Source: Paenarthrobacter sp. Z7-10
Lineage (GTDB): Bacteria; Actinomycetota; Actinomycetes; Actinomycetales; Micrococcaceae
Length of the DNA: 64,000 nt
Assembly: GCF_026932795.1 (NCBI RefSeq)
Contig: NZ_JADPVH010000001.1
Location: 47,332 to 111,331 of the forward strand
Reading direction: 5' to 3'
In this document: positions 51,229 through 59,957 of the stretch, piece by piece
Numbering within the stretch: the first letter of the stretch is position 1
How the letters are laid out: each line of letters begins with the position of its first letter
Made by a program: the position numbers and the translations under genes
Notes under the pieces: generated by a model
What the model was told of the DNA's origin: nothing
What the model saw: the letters and a program-made list of their open reading frames with translations, nothing else
The model's database searches: none

Positions 51229-52419
51229 CTACGACTCTACGGGCAGCGGCCTGGCCGCGGGAGCAGTCAGGATGGAGGCAATAATCGCCACTCCGATGGC
51301 CAGCAGGGCGTAGCGGATGGTGAAGTGGTCGCCCAGGAAGCCCAGCAGCGGTGGACCGGCAAGAAAGGCCACGTAGCCAATCGTGGAAACCACCGACACC
51401 CGTGCGGCTGCCCGCTTCGGATCGTCCGCGGCGGCGGACATGCCCATTGGAAATCCCAGCGCGGCGCCGGCACCCCACAGCACAGCACCCGCTCCGGCAA
51501 CCCAGATGCTCGGACCAAACACGAAGACCACGAGTCCCAGCAGTGAAGCCCCCAGGCTGGCGTACAGCACCGGGACGCGGCCGAACCTGTCGATGTAGCG
51601 GCCGCCAATGAAGCGGAAGATGGTCATCGAGGCGACGAAAACAGCGAACATGATGGCGCCGGCCGACTCGCTGGTGTGCAGTCCATCCACGGAGGCCTTG
51701 GCTATCCAGTCATTGGCGGCGCCCTCGGTCAATGCGGCCCCGAGGACCACCAGTCCAATCAGCACCGTCCGCAGTTCCCGCCAGGCATTGCGGCCGGGCT
51801 GTGCCGCCGCCGGCACCTGCGGCGCGATCCGAACGGCCTCCGCCTGGCGCTGTTCCGGCAGGTAATAGCGCGTCGCCACCAGGAGCACCAGCACCACAAA
51901 CACGGCTATGGCGGTCAGATGCAGGGACAGACTGACATGCAGGGTGGACATGCCCGCGCCCAGCAGTGCCCCCACAAACGCCCCACCACTGAATCCGGCA
52001 TGGAAGCGCGGCATGATCGTGCGGCCCAGATGCCGCTCCACCTCAGCGCCCTCGATGTTCTGCGACACATCCCACAGGCCTATACCAACGCCAAAGAGGA
52101 ACAATCCAACAATGATCAGCGGCACCGAGGTGATCAGCAGCGCCATTGAAATCACCAGCCCACCCAGGGCGGCGGTGCAGCCTCCGAGCCGGGAGGTGTT
52201 GGCCGTTCCGATCCGGCCCACGATGGTGCCGGCCAGTGGAAGGGCCAGCACCGAGCCGGCCGCCCCGGTCAGCAGTACCGCCCCCATTTCGCCTGGGCTC
52301 AGGCCCAACACACGGGTGACGGCCGGAATCCTGGCCGCCCAGCTGGCGAACGCCAGCCCATTGATGGCGAAAACGACAAAAGTGGCAATGGCCGCCCTGT
52401 TGACCTGCTCCGGCTTCAC
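51229..52419 (-). CDS. MFS transporter (12 helices)
   Basis: A 396-residue major facilitator with 12 predicted helices. The first loop after helix 2 is GTIVGRIGTANTSRLGG-like and the second half has GRYIDRFGRVPVLY, the MFS loop motif. The group includes sugar and drug transporters of YbjJ type. GTG start at 52419. No linked enzyme gene gives a substrate. Confidence 0.85.
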   Translation of the reverse strand: MKPEQVNRAAIATFVVFAINGLAFASWAARIPAVTRVLGLSPGEMGAVLLTGAAGSVLALPLAGTIVGRIGTANTSRLGGCTAALGGLVISMALLITSVPLIIVGLFLFGVGIGLWDVSQNIEGAEVERHLGRTIMPRFHAGFSGGAFVGALLGAGMSTLHVSLSLHLTAIAVFVVLVLLVATRYYLPEQRQAEAVRIAPQVPAAAQPGRNAWRELRTVLIGLVVLGAALTEGAANDWIAKASVDGLHTSESAGAIMFAVFVASMTIFRFIGGRYIDRFGRVPVLYASLGASLLGLVVFVFGPSIWVAGAGAVLWGAGAALGFPMGMSAAADDPKRAAARVSVVSTIGYVAFLAGPPLLGFLGDHFTIRYALLAIGVAIIASILTAPAARPLPVES

Positions 52420-52612
52420 GCCGAACGCCGTTCCACCATGCGGAGGGAGCTTTCGTCGATCTCTATCACTCTGGTCTCCCTTGGCACGTGCGGCGTCATG
52501 TCGAGGATATCCCAGCCGGGTAGCGCCAAGGGTCCTCGCTTCATGGAACCTAAAGCCTTACCCGCCACATCACCGCCATTGGCTCAGGCGACGACTCTGC
52601 ATATGACCCCCA

Positions 52613-52879
52613 TCATCTGGGTATGTACACGTCTGCCCGGTGATCGATCCGGAGCAATTGGACGATGATCTGCACATCGTCGATTGAGTAGATGACGCGG
52701 TAAGGGCCACGCCGGGCCGAGTAAAAGCCGGCAAGCTCCCGCTCCAGTGGCTTACCGACCCGCTGCGGGTTCCTCGCAAGGTCACCATAGACGAACTCGA
52801 CAATGGCTGGGACGATTCGGGGCGGAACGCTCTGCATGTCCCCGCGAGCGGCCGGGGAAAAAATGACTCGATAGGCCAC
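52613..52879 (-). CDS. RelE/ParE-type toxin
   Basis: An 88-residue protein of the RelE superfamily (MAYRVIFSPAARGDMQSVPP, then RRGPYRVIYSIDDVQIIVQL). RelE toxins cut mRNA in the ribosome. The arginine in YRVIYSI and nearby basic residues fit the fold. It lies 9 bp after the antitoxin gene in the same direction. Confidence 0.87.
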   Translation of the reverse strand: MAYRVIFSPAARGDMQSVPPRIVPAIVEFVYGDLARNPQRVGKPLERELAGFYSARRGPYRVIYSIDDVQIIVQLLRIDHRADVYIPR

Positions 52880-52888
52880 GATCCGGCG

Positions 52889-53164
52889 TCAGCCCTTCGG
52901 CACGCCGAACTCGGCCCGGATCTGTTCTTCGCTGAGTCCACGGCCCGCATCGACATCTTCCGTGGCGCGGGCGAGATCCTCACGGATATTCGGCTGCGAG
53001 AGCCAGTAGAGAGTTTCCTGCAGCGCTTCCCATTCGTTGGCGCCGACGATTACCGCCGCCGGTGAACCATTCTTGGTGATGATCACTTGGTCATGGGTTT
53101 TGGATGCCGCGTCGACGAGTTCGGAGAGCTTGGCCTTGACGGTCGAAAGCGGCAGCGTTTGCAT
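52889..53164 (-). CDS. Phd/YefM-type antitoxin
   Basis: A 91-residue protein: MQTLPLSTVKAKLSELVDAA at the N-terminus is the Phd/YefM DNA-binding domain, followed by the acidic helix REDLARATEDVDAGRGLSEE that wraps the toxin. Start at 53164 lies seven bases after a TACAAT hexamer, so the message is probably leaderless and autoregulated; an upstream ATG at 53194 is also in frame. It precedes the RelE-type toxin by 9 bp. Confidence 0.85.
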   Translation of the reverse strand: MQTLPLSTVKAKLSELVDAASKTHDQVIITKNGSPAAVIVGANEWEALQETLYWLSQPNIREDLARATEDVDAGRGLSEEQIRAEFGVPKG

Positions 53165-53254
53165 GTTCACTATTGTAGTCCGAAAAGTGGTCATTAGCGG
53201 ACTCTTATTCAGGTCAATTGTGCACTACAGCCACGGCAGCGATGCCGTGCCCAC

Positions 53255-54937
53255 TCAGCGGGCGCGCTCCACCCGCTGTTCGTCCCACACCGGCTCGTCC
53301 GATTCGTAAACCCTGCCGTCGCTGCCGAAGACGAAGTACCGCTCGAAGCTGCGGGCAAACCAGCGGTCGTGCGTGACGGCCAGCACGGTTCCTTCGAATC
53401 CGTCGATCGCTTTCTCCAGCGCCTCGGCGGAATGCAGGTCCAGGTTGTCAGTCGGCTCATCGAGCAGCAGCAGGGTCGCGCCGGAGAGCTCCAGCAGCAG
53501 AATCTGGAACCGGGCCTGCTGGCCACCGGAGAGTGAGTCATATTTCTGCTCGGACTGCGACGCCAGGCCGTAACGATCCAAGGCACCGGCCGCCGCCTCC
53601 CGGCCCATGCCGGAGCGGTGCTCGTCCCCACGGTGCATGATGTCCAACAGCGTACGGTCCACCAGGTCAGGCCGGGCATGAGTCTGCGCAAAGAAGCCGG
53701 GCCTGATGCGTGCACCCAGCTTCACCGACCCTTCATGCGGCACCGGGGCAATAGCCACGTCGGAAACCGGTTGATGCTCGGTGTCCGGATCCGAGCCGCC
53801 GGCGGCCAGCAGCCGGAGAAAGTGCGACTTTCCACTGCCATTGGAGCCGAGTACGGCAACCCGGTCACCGAACCAGATCTCCGCGCTGAAGGGCTTCATC
53901 AGCCCAATGAGTTCCAGCTTCTGCGCCACCACCGCCCGTTTGGCCGTTCGACCGCCCTTGAGCCGCATCTTCACGTGCTGCTCAAGGGGCAGGGCTTCCG
54001 GGGGCCCTGCCTCGAGGAATTTGGCCAGCCGCGTCTGGGCGGCGTGATACCGGTTGGCCATATCGGAGCGGAATGCGGCCTTGTTCTTGTACATATTCAC
54101 CAGCTCTTTGAGCTTGATGTGCTCCTCATCCCAACGCCGGCGCAGTTCCTCAAAGCGGGCATTCCGGTCATCCCGCGCCTGCACGTAGGACCCAAAGCCG
54201 CCGCCGTGGGTCCAGCTGGAGGCTCCGTTGATACCCGGCTCCAGTGTGACGATCCGATTGGCTGCGTTGGCCAGCAGTTCGCGGTCATGACTGACAAACA
54301 GCACCGACTTCTCCGAGCCGGCCAGCTTCGACTCCAGCCACCGTTTTCCGGGCACGTCCAGATAATTGTCCGGCTCGTCCAGCAGCAGGATCTCGTCGGG
54401 GCCGCTGAACAAGGCTTCCAGTACCAGCCGCTTCTGCTCGCCACCACTGAGGGTCGACGCCTTGCGGTACTGGGCTTTGTAGTAATCCACACCCATCGCC
54501 GCCATTGTGACTTCGTCCCAGGTGGTCTCCATTTCGTAGCCGCCTGCGTCGCCCCATTCGGCAATGGCGTGCGCGTACGCCATCTGGGTGGGCTCGTCGT
54601 CGCGCTCCATCATGGCCAGTTCAGCCGCATCGACGGCTTCTCCGGCGATCCGCACCGCTGGCGGAGCCACCGAGAGCAGCAGCTCCCGGACGGTGGAATC
54701 ATCCCGAACGGAACCGACAAACTGACGCATCACACCCAGATTCCCGGACTTGGTGACGACGCCTTCGTCGGCGGTGATGTCTGCGGAGATGATCCTCAGC
54801 AGCGTTGTCTTGCCGGTGCCGTTAGGGCCTATCAGAGCGGTCTTGGCACCGTCTGACACACGAAAATTCACCCCGTTGAGCAGCTGCCTGCCGTCGGAAA
54901 GGAAGTAGTCAATATTTGCAACGTCTATATGGCCCAC
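53255..54937 (-). CDS. ABC-F family ATPase
   Basis: A 560-residue protein with two ABC domains and no membrane helices, of the ABC-F type that binds the ribosome. The GTG start at 54937 (MGHIDVANIDYFLSDGRQLL) is preceded by GGGAG about nine bases upstream. Walker A is GPNGTGKT (37-44) and GSNGSGKS, signatures LSGGEQKRL and LSGGQQARF, Walker B LLLDEPDNYLDV and LLLDEPTDNLDL. The linker between them carries the long helices KNKAAFRSDMANRYHAAQ. Translation-factor or antibiotic-resistance roles are both possible. Confidence 0.93.
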   Translation of the reverse strand: MGHIDVANIDYFLSDGRQLLNGVNFRVSDGAKTALIGPNGTGKTTLLRIISADITADEGVVTKSGNLGVMRQFVGSVRDDSTVRELLLSVAPPAVRIAGEAVDAAELAMMERDDEPTQMAYAHAIAEWGDAGGYEMETTWDEVTMAAMGVDYYKAQYRKASTLSGGEQKRLVLEALFSGPDEILLLDEPDNYLDVPGKRWLESKLAGSEKSVLFVSHDRELLANAANRIVTLEPGINGASSWTHGGGFGSYVQARDDRNARFEELRRRWDEEHIKLKELVNMYKNKAAFRSDMANRYHAAQTRLAKFLEAGPPEALPLEQHVKMRLKGGRTAKRAVVAQKLELIGLMKPFSAEIWFGDRVAVLGSNGSGKSHFLRLLAAGGSDPDTEHQPVSDVAIAPVPHEGSVKLGARIRPGFFAQTHARPDLVDRTLLDIMHRGDEHRSGMGREAAAGALDRYGLASQSEQKYDSLSGGQQARFQILLLELSGATLLLLDEPTDNLDLHSAEALEKAIDGFEGTVLAVTHDRWFARSFERYFVFGSDGRVYESDEPVWDEQRVERAR

Positions 54938-55040
54938 ATCTACAGTCTCCCATTCCGTCGCAGGGCAAGGCCCTTCGCCGGTCGGGAATTCCCCGCCCAG
55001 CGCAACGGCAAAAGGATTATGCCGGCCCGGCGTCGAGGAC

Positions 55041-56894
55041 TTAGGGCTTTTTCGCGAACAGGTTCTCGGCGACCATCGTCCACCCGGATGCCGCTTCGGT
55101 ATCGGACTTCCAGCCCAGCGGGACCAGCCATACAGCCGGCACCCCATGGTCGCCTTTGATCTGCAAACCGCCGGCAGCGAAGGCATCCAGTTTGCTGCAG
55201 TCAGACCGCAGCAACGCACCGGTCGCCCCCACTCGCAGCAGGCAGACACCGTCGGAGCCCTGCGGCGCCACGAAAAGGCTCTGTCCCTCAAGCCGGGCCA
55301 GCAGCCGCACTTTCGACAGCTGAATGTGCTCATCAAACGCGGTCAAGGACTCACTTGGGAGGACGTCTTCAGGTTTCTGTGCTTGCGCCAGTATCGGGAT
55401 CAGGTCGGCTGCGGCGGGTGGCGCCACTGGGGTGGGTGCCGGTGGCGCAATGGGCACCGAGGTCGACGGCGGTGTGCCAGGTCTGGTTGAGGGCGCCGGC
55501 GTCGGTTCCTGCTCCGGGGGATCAATCGGAACTGGCGTGCGCGTCGGCGGGTCCCCTGGCAGCGGCGACGGCGTTGGCGATGGGGTCGGTTGGACCGGAG
55601 GATCCACCGGCACGGGCGACGGCGATGGCGACGGGATTGGCGACGGCGACGGTTGGACCGGAGGATCCACCGGCACGGGCGACGGCGATGGCGACGGGAT
55701 TGGCGACGGCGACGGTTGGACCGGAGGATCCACCGGCACGGGCGACGGGATTGGCGACGGGGTTGGCGACGGCGACGGTTGGACCGGAGGATCCACCGGC
55801 ACGGGCGACGGGATTGGCGACGGGGTTGGCGACGGCGACGGTTGGACCGGAGGATCCACCGGCATGGGCGACGGAGGGTTATCGGGCAGAGGCGACGGGG
55901 ATGGCGCAGCGACCGGAGGATTAGTGACGGCTGGAACCGGCTCCGGCGTGGGCGTCGGGTTGGCAGGAGGCCGATCCATGGGGTCGCCGATGGTCGGCCC
56001 AGCGGGTACTGACTCGATTGGCGCCGGTTTCGCCGCTGGCTGGGTTACAGCTGACGGTACTTCCGGGCTGACAGGCACGGTCGGCGGAAGAGAATTACCG
56101 ATTCCGCCTACCAGCGCAGGCAGGGACGGGACCACGGGATTCAATGGCGGCCGCCACGGGACCCCCGTCATCGGCAGGTCCGCCAAACCGGGCGTCATCG
56201 TAAAGTACGCCGACGTTCCGGTGGCTGCGGTCGGCAGCAGCACCGTGCCCACGTCGGGATTGAGGGCGCTGATCATCATCGCGTTGCCAACGTAGATGCC
56301 CACATGAGACCAATGCTGGAGACCGTCTGGATTTTGAACCACCAGATCTCCGGGCCTGGGCTCCGTGGTCGGAAGCATGACGCTCCACTGCTCCGTGCGC
56401 GGCAGCGAAATTCCGGCATGCCGGTACACCCACTGCACGAAGCCGGAGCAATCCCAGCCCAGAGTTGCGCTGGTTCCGCCCCAGACATAGGAATGTCCCA
56501 ATCCGGAATAGGCAGCGGCAAGGATGACCGTCTGGCCCTGCGGCGAGATCGATCCGACCAGTTCGGGACGCCAGTCTGGTGCCTGGAATCCAGCGGCGGC
56601 CGGCGTTCCGTTCCGGATTTCCGCCAGGGAAACCACCGGGCTCTTGGCAAAGGAGAGTTGGACGTTGGACGGGGAATGGATACCCGCTGCGGCACTTACG
56701 CTCGATGGCGCCGGGCCGAACAACGACCATTGCCGGTCCGCCGTACTGCCGTCGGGCAGGAAACGCGAATGTCCCTGGCCCAAAGAGTCCGTGCTCACCA
56801 AATGGATGCCAATAAAATCCACCCCGAACAACAGTACGCAGGCGACGGCCAGTGCTTTCCGGTGGCCCCTCGCCGGGACAGGCGGTTCATGCAC
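55041..56894 (-). CDS. Secreted NlpC/P60 peptidase with proline-rich repeat stalk
   Basis: A 617-residue protein. After a signal-anchor helix (about residues 14-32) the NlpC/P60 domain lies at about 115-215, with catalytic Cys149 in LGWDCSGFVQWVY, His197 in HWSHVGIYVG, and Asn212 as probable third residue. It cuts peptidoglycan peptides. Residues about 290-500 are a Pro/Ser/Val stalk containing five copies of a 21-residue repeat (PVPVDPPVQPSPSP, then a variable Pro/Ser half). A C-terminal domain (about 520-617) with two cysteines is not recognised. GTG start at 56894, with AGGAGG eight bases upstream. Likely a cell-wall enzyme with the stalk spanning the wall. Confidence 0.9.
   Translation of the reverse strand: MHEPPVPARGHRKALAVACVLLFGVDFIGIHLVSTDSLGQGHSRFLPDGSTADRQWSLFGPAPSSVSAAAGIHSPSNVQLSFAKSPVVSLAEIRNGTPAAAGFQAPDWRPELVGSISPQGQTVILAAAYSGLGHSYVWGGTSATLGWDCSGFVQWVYRHAGISLPRTEQWSVMLPTTEPRPGDLVVQNPDGLQHWSHVGIYVGNAMMISALNPDVGTVLLPTAATGTSAYFTMTPGLADLPMTGVPWRPPLNPVVPSLPALVGGIGNSLPPTVPVSPEVPSAVTQPAAKPAPIESVPAGPTIGDPMDRPPANPTPTPEPVPAVTNPPVAAPSPSPLPDNPPSPMPVDPPVQPSPSPTPSPIPSPVPVDPPVQPSPSPTPSPIPSPVPVDPPVQPSPSPIPSPSPSPVPVDPPVQPSPSPIPSPSPSPVPVDPPVQPTPSPTPSPLPGDPPTRTPVPIDPPEQEPTPAPSTRPGTPPSTSVPIAPPAPTPVAPPAAADLIPILAQAQKPEDVLPSESLTAFDEHIQLSKVRLLARLEGQSLFVAPQGSDGVCLLRVGATGALLRSDCSKLDAFAAGGLQIKGDHGVPAVWLVPLGWKSDTEAASGWTMVAENLFAKKP
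55588..55872 (-). repeat. 63-bp tandem repeat within the NlpC/P60 gene, five copies
   Basis: The conserved part GGTTGGACCGGAGGATCCAC recurs every 63 bp from 55588, giving five copies with one- to three-base differences. It codes for the 21-residue proline-rich unit. Near-identity between copies implies recent expansion or gene conversion, and copy number may vary between strains. Confidence 0.9.
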
Positions 56895-56916
56895 GGAGGT
56901 AACCTCCTGAAACGGC

Positions 56917-56961
56917 TTGGCGGGTTCTAGCGTGGCGGTACTTTTGGCGGGTTCTAGCGTG
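56917..56961. repeat. 27-bp tandem repeat upstream of the NlpC/P60 gene
   Basis: TTGGCGGGTTCTAGCGTG occurs at 56917-56934 and 56944-56961, a 27-bp period, each followed by a GCGGTACT-like end. It lies in the promoter region 23-67 bp before the GTG of the peptidase. It may be a doubled operator. Directly before the start the ribosome-binding site lies in the near-palindrome GGAGGTTACCTCC. Confidence 0.55.
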
Positions 56962-57089
56962 CGGTACTACAGAGGCTACGCCCAAAGCTGCCTGAGTCAA
57001 CAAGTGTTTTTGCCCCGCTGTCCCCCTTGCGGCTGCCGGCTTGCGGCGCCGGTTTTCACCCGGCTCTGCCCGGGACAGTGTTGCAGCCG

Positions 57090-57491
57090 TCAGAAGCCGG
57101 AGGTATCCACCGGAACGCGGGACTGAAGACGCTCGCCGTCGACGTGGCTGTACGCCGTGACCAGACGTCCGCGGCCCAGGCCGCCGATGGATGACGTCGG
57201 GAATTGGGCCACGATTGTCGCTCCGTCGAAGGTCACACCGGAGTGATCATGATGCTCCTGGTCAACCTGGTCGTGGTTGAAGGTGGAAAAATCCACCAGA
57301 TCACCGTTGACGAATTCGATGGACAGCCGACGCTGATGCGAATAGTCGGCGCTGGCTGCGACCAGTCCCAGCAGATACGTGCCATGTGTCGGCAGCGACT
57401 TGTCGAGGTCGAACTCAACCCGCAGCAGCTCACCGCTCTCGGCGGCGGAGACCTTTGTGAGTTGCGGAGGGGCTGAATGTGGAGCACCCAT
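57090..57491 (-). CDS. Hypothetical protein, beta-rich
   Basis: A 133-residue protein that I do not recognise. It has no signal peptide or helix long enough for the membrane, and alternates short hydrophobic stretches in the way of a beta-sheet protein. A His-rich segment VDQEHHDHSGV stands out. The start at 57491 is supported by GGGAGG about ten bases upstream. It lies alone between the peptidase and the response regulator, on the same strand. Confidence 0.6.
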   Translation of the reverse strand: MGAPHSAPPQLTKVSAAESGELLRVEFDLDKSLPTHGTYLLGLVAASADYSHQRRLSIEFVNGDLVDFSTFNHDQVDQEHHDHSGVTFDGATIVAQFPTSSIGGLGRGRLVTAYSHVDGERLQSRVPVDTSGF

Positions 57492-57586
57492 GCCAGGACA
57501 TCCTCCCGTAGCGGACCATTAGGGGGAGCGTAGCACCCGGTCCGCTGCGGGGCCACAATTGCTTGAATTCGGACGGCGGAGGGACG

Positions 57587-58243
57587 CTACTGACCGGGGG
57601 CGCGGATGATCCGGCGGGCGGTGGCGACGGCGATGGCAGCGGTTCGATTGTCCACGCCCAGCTTGTCGTAAATGTGAACCAGATGCGTCTTTACTGTCGC
57701 TTCGGAGATGAACAGTGCCTTGGCCATGCCGCGGTTGGTCATTCCGGTTGCCAACAATTCCACCAATTGCACCTCTCGGATGGAGAGGGCAGGCTCAGCA
57801 CTGCGAATCCGTCCCATCAGTCGTGCGGCCACCGCCGGGGCCAAGGCCGTCTGCCCCGCCGCCGCGGACTGCACGGCCTGGCGGATCTGTTCCGGCGGCG
57901 CATCCTTGAGCATGTATCCGCTGGCTCCAGCCTCCACCGCCGCCAGAATGTCCGCGTCCGTGTCAAAGGTTGTCAGGATCAGCACCGGCGGTGGCGAGGG
58001 GCGTTGCCGGATCCGGGCGGTCGCCGTAACCTCATCCATGCCGGAGCCCATCTGCAGGTCCATCAGCACCACGTCCACGGGTTCGGCCAAAGCATCGAGG
58101 CGGTCCAGTTCCTTGAGCGCCGCAGCGCCATCGGCCGCTTCCGCAGCCACCGTAATGCCCTCGAACCCGCTCAGCATGGCCCGGAGCCCGGCCCGAACCA
58201 CTGGGTGATCATCGACCAGCAAAATCCGGATTACGTTCGTCAT
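57587..58243 (-). CDS. NarL/LuxR-type response regulator
   Basis: A 218-residue regulator. The receiver has LLVDDHPVVRAGLRAM and Asp62 in VVLMDLQMGSG; the LuxR helix-turn-helix reads SIREVQLVELLATGMTNRGM and FISEATVKTHLVHIYDKLG. Start at 58243 overlaps the stop of the kinase gene by four bases. The kinase is frameshifted, but this regulator is intact. Two dyads upstream of the divergent FtsX-type gene are candidate targets. Confidence 0.93.
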   Translation of the reverse strand: MTNVIRILLVDDHPVVRAGLRAMLSGFEGITVAAEAADGAAALKELDRLDALAEPVDVVLMDLQMGSGMDEVTATARIRQRPSPPPVLILTTFDTDADILAAVEAGASGYMLKDAPPEQIRQAVQSAAAGQTALAPAVAARLMGRIRSAEPALSIREVQLVELLATGMTNRGMAKALFISEATVKTHLVHIYDKLGVDNRTAAIAVATARRIIRAPGQ

Positions 58244-59780
58244 CCGCGGCCACCGACCCGGTTGCCCTCCGGGCGGACGTTGTCGCCGAATGAGGGACGG
58301 TCCGCCGCGGGCGCAACTGACACCGCCCGGGCTGCGCCGGAACTTGAAACAGCTGATGCCATCTTGTCGGTCGGGGTGCCCGCACCTGCGGCGGGGGCCG
58401 GTGAATCGGGAGCGGCGGCAGGGGCCGGGACCGAGGCCGAGGCGACCGAGGCAGCGCTGGCGGAAACCAAGGGCAGCCGGATGGCCACTACCGTTCCTTC
58501 CCTCGGCGCCGATTCCAGTTCGAGGGAACCGGCCAGCGCCGAGATCCGCTCCCGCAGCGAACGGATACCGTACCCGCTCCCATCGGACCGGATCCCCGGA
58601 CGGACGTCGAGACCCGCTGGGTCGAAACCGACGCCGTCTTCATAAATGTCCAGAGTCACCTCACTTCCCAAAAACGCCAGGGTCACGACGGCGCTGCTGG
58701 CTTTGGCATGTATCCAGACGTTGGCGAGGCTGGACTGCGCCGCACGGAGCAGGGCCACGGTATATGGCTTAGGCAGTTCCTCGGCACTGCCCTCCAGCGC
58801 GAAGCGGCAGCGAAGGCCCACCCCGCGCGCGGCGGCCTCGCACTCCGTTTTTTCACACAGCCGCCGCAGGCTCTCCACCAGCGAGCTCTCCTCCAGCTGC
58901 GGCGAGCTGAGACCGCGAACAAAGTTCCGCGCCCGGCCAGGTTGTCCGAGGCGGCCTGTTGCACGGTGGCAAGCCGCTGCCGCGCGACGGCCACGTCCCC
59001 GGCCGCCAGCGAGGCATCCGCCGCACGGGAGACAAGCACGATCGAAGACAATCCCTGAGCCAGGGTGTCGTGGATTTCCCGGGCCAGCCGTTCCCGCTCG
59101 GTCAGCACACCGGCGTCGTGTTCGGTCTGCGCCAACTGGGCCCGCGTGCGCCGAAGTTCATCCGCGATCAGGCGCTGCTGACTGCCATCCAGATACAGCG
59201 CGCGATAAGCCAGCGACGTCACCACTGAAAAACCGGCACCCACCAACGGTCCCAGCACCATCGCCACCGCCGGCACCGCCAACCCGCTGGCGGCCCACTG
59301 GGACACAATTACGGCGGCCGTCATCAGCGCAATCGTCAGCAGCGCCGCCCAACGCCGCAACAGATGCAGGTGCAGGAAGAAAAGCGGAAAGGCCAGCGAG
59401 GAGAATTCCGCGCTGCCGGCGAGAAGTATGCCCCACAGGACCGTGACGACGCCCAGCCACAAGATGGCATAGGGATGCGGGTCGAATTTCGCCCGGCCGG
59501 CGGCGGAACGCTTCTCCAGAACTGTTCCACCGACGTACACGCCAGCCAGCACGACGGCAAGGGCGGTTCCACCATATTTCAGGCCGGATGGAGCGGTGGA
59601 AAGCAGCAGCCGGGCCACGGCGACGGCGAGCAACAGGGCGAAGCCCACGTGCAGCGCCACCCGCAGAAAGCGCAGGATGGGCTCTCCGGAAGACGGCCGG
59701 ACATCCGGTTTGGATCCGCGCAGTGCGGATCCGTGCAGTGCGGATCCGTGCAGGGGAGGGGCAAAGTCGGCGTCGGGCAT
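58240..59780 (-). pseudogene. Sensor histidine kinase broken by a single-base frameshift
   Basis: The intact product would be 513 residues. From the ATG at 59780 the frame runs through four to six membrane helices, the H-box ERERLAREIHDTLAQGLSSI (His237) and on to QQAASDNLAG near 58937, then goes out of frame. The next frame picks up at once with ARNFVRGLSSPQLEESSLVE, which is the expected continuation of a HisKA_3 kinase, and includes the HATPase end (DGVGFDPAGLD) and a stop at 58240. The length 1541 is one base short of a multiple of three, so a one-base loss near 58932-58937 (gccgggcgcgg for gccgaggcgcgg) explains it. Either the gene is broken or the base is a sequencing error. Confidence 0.85.
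59713..59758 (-). repeat. 15-bp tandem repeat in the kinase 5' end
   Basis: GGATCCGCGCAGTGC-like units follow one another three times (59715, 59730, 59745) and code for the repeated HGSAL stretch at residues 11-23. Copy number may vary by slippage without changing the frame. Confidence 0.7.
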
Positions 59781-59813
59781 CCACCCAGTTTATCTGCCGG
59801 CCTGCTGCGCTGA

Positions 59814-59831
59814 CTCAACCAAATGGTTGAG
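59814..59831. promoter_or_regulatory. Perfect palindrome in the kinase/FtsX divergent region
   Basis: CTCAACCAAATGGTTGAG is an 18-bp dyad with 8-bp perfect arms around AA, 34 bp upstream of the kinase start and 127 bp before the FtsX gene. It is a good operator candidate for the response regulator. Confidence 0.55.
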
Positions 59832-59912
59832 CCGGCAACCAACCGTACGGACAGTGCGGATCATCCATCCCCCCGATGTTGCACTGCCGCTTCGGAGGGA
59901 AAGTTGAACTAA

Positions 59913-59922
59913 GGGAATTCCC
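59913..59922. promoter_or_regulatory. Second palindrome near the FtsX start
   Basis: GGGAATTCCC is a perfect 10-bp palindrome 36 bp before the FtsX start. With the dyad at 59814 it gives two candidate sites for the NarL-type regulator in the gap between divergent genes. Confidence 0.45.
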
Positions 59923-59957
59923 CAACACCCTGACATCCAATCGAAAGAAGTAGAACC

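Noticed and set aside
53255..54937. Membrane ABC exporter ATPase
   Set aside because: Two ABC domains are fused without any membrane part and no permease is nearby; the helical linker is that of ABC-F proteins.
55588..55872. CRISPR-like array
   Set aside because: The 63-bp repeat has no unique spacers and stays in one coding frame.
55324..56295. Gly/Asp/Thr-rich repeat protein on the strand opposite the NlpC/P60 gene
   Set aside because: It is the antisense reading of the proline-rich repeat; the sense frame has a signal anchor and catalytic residues.
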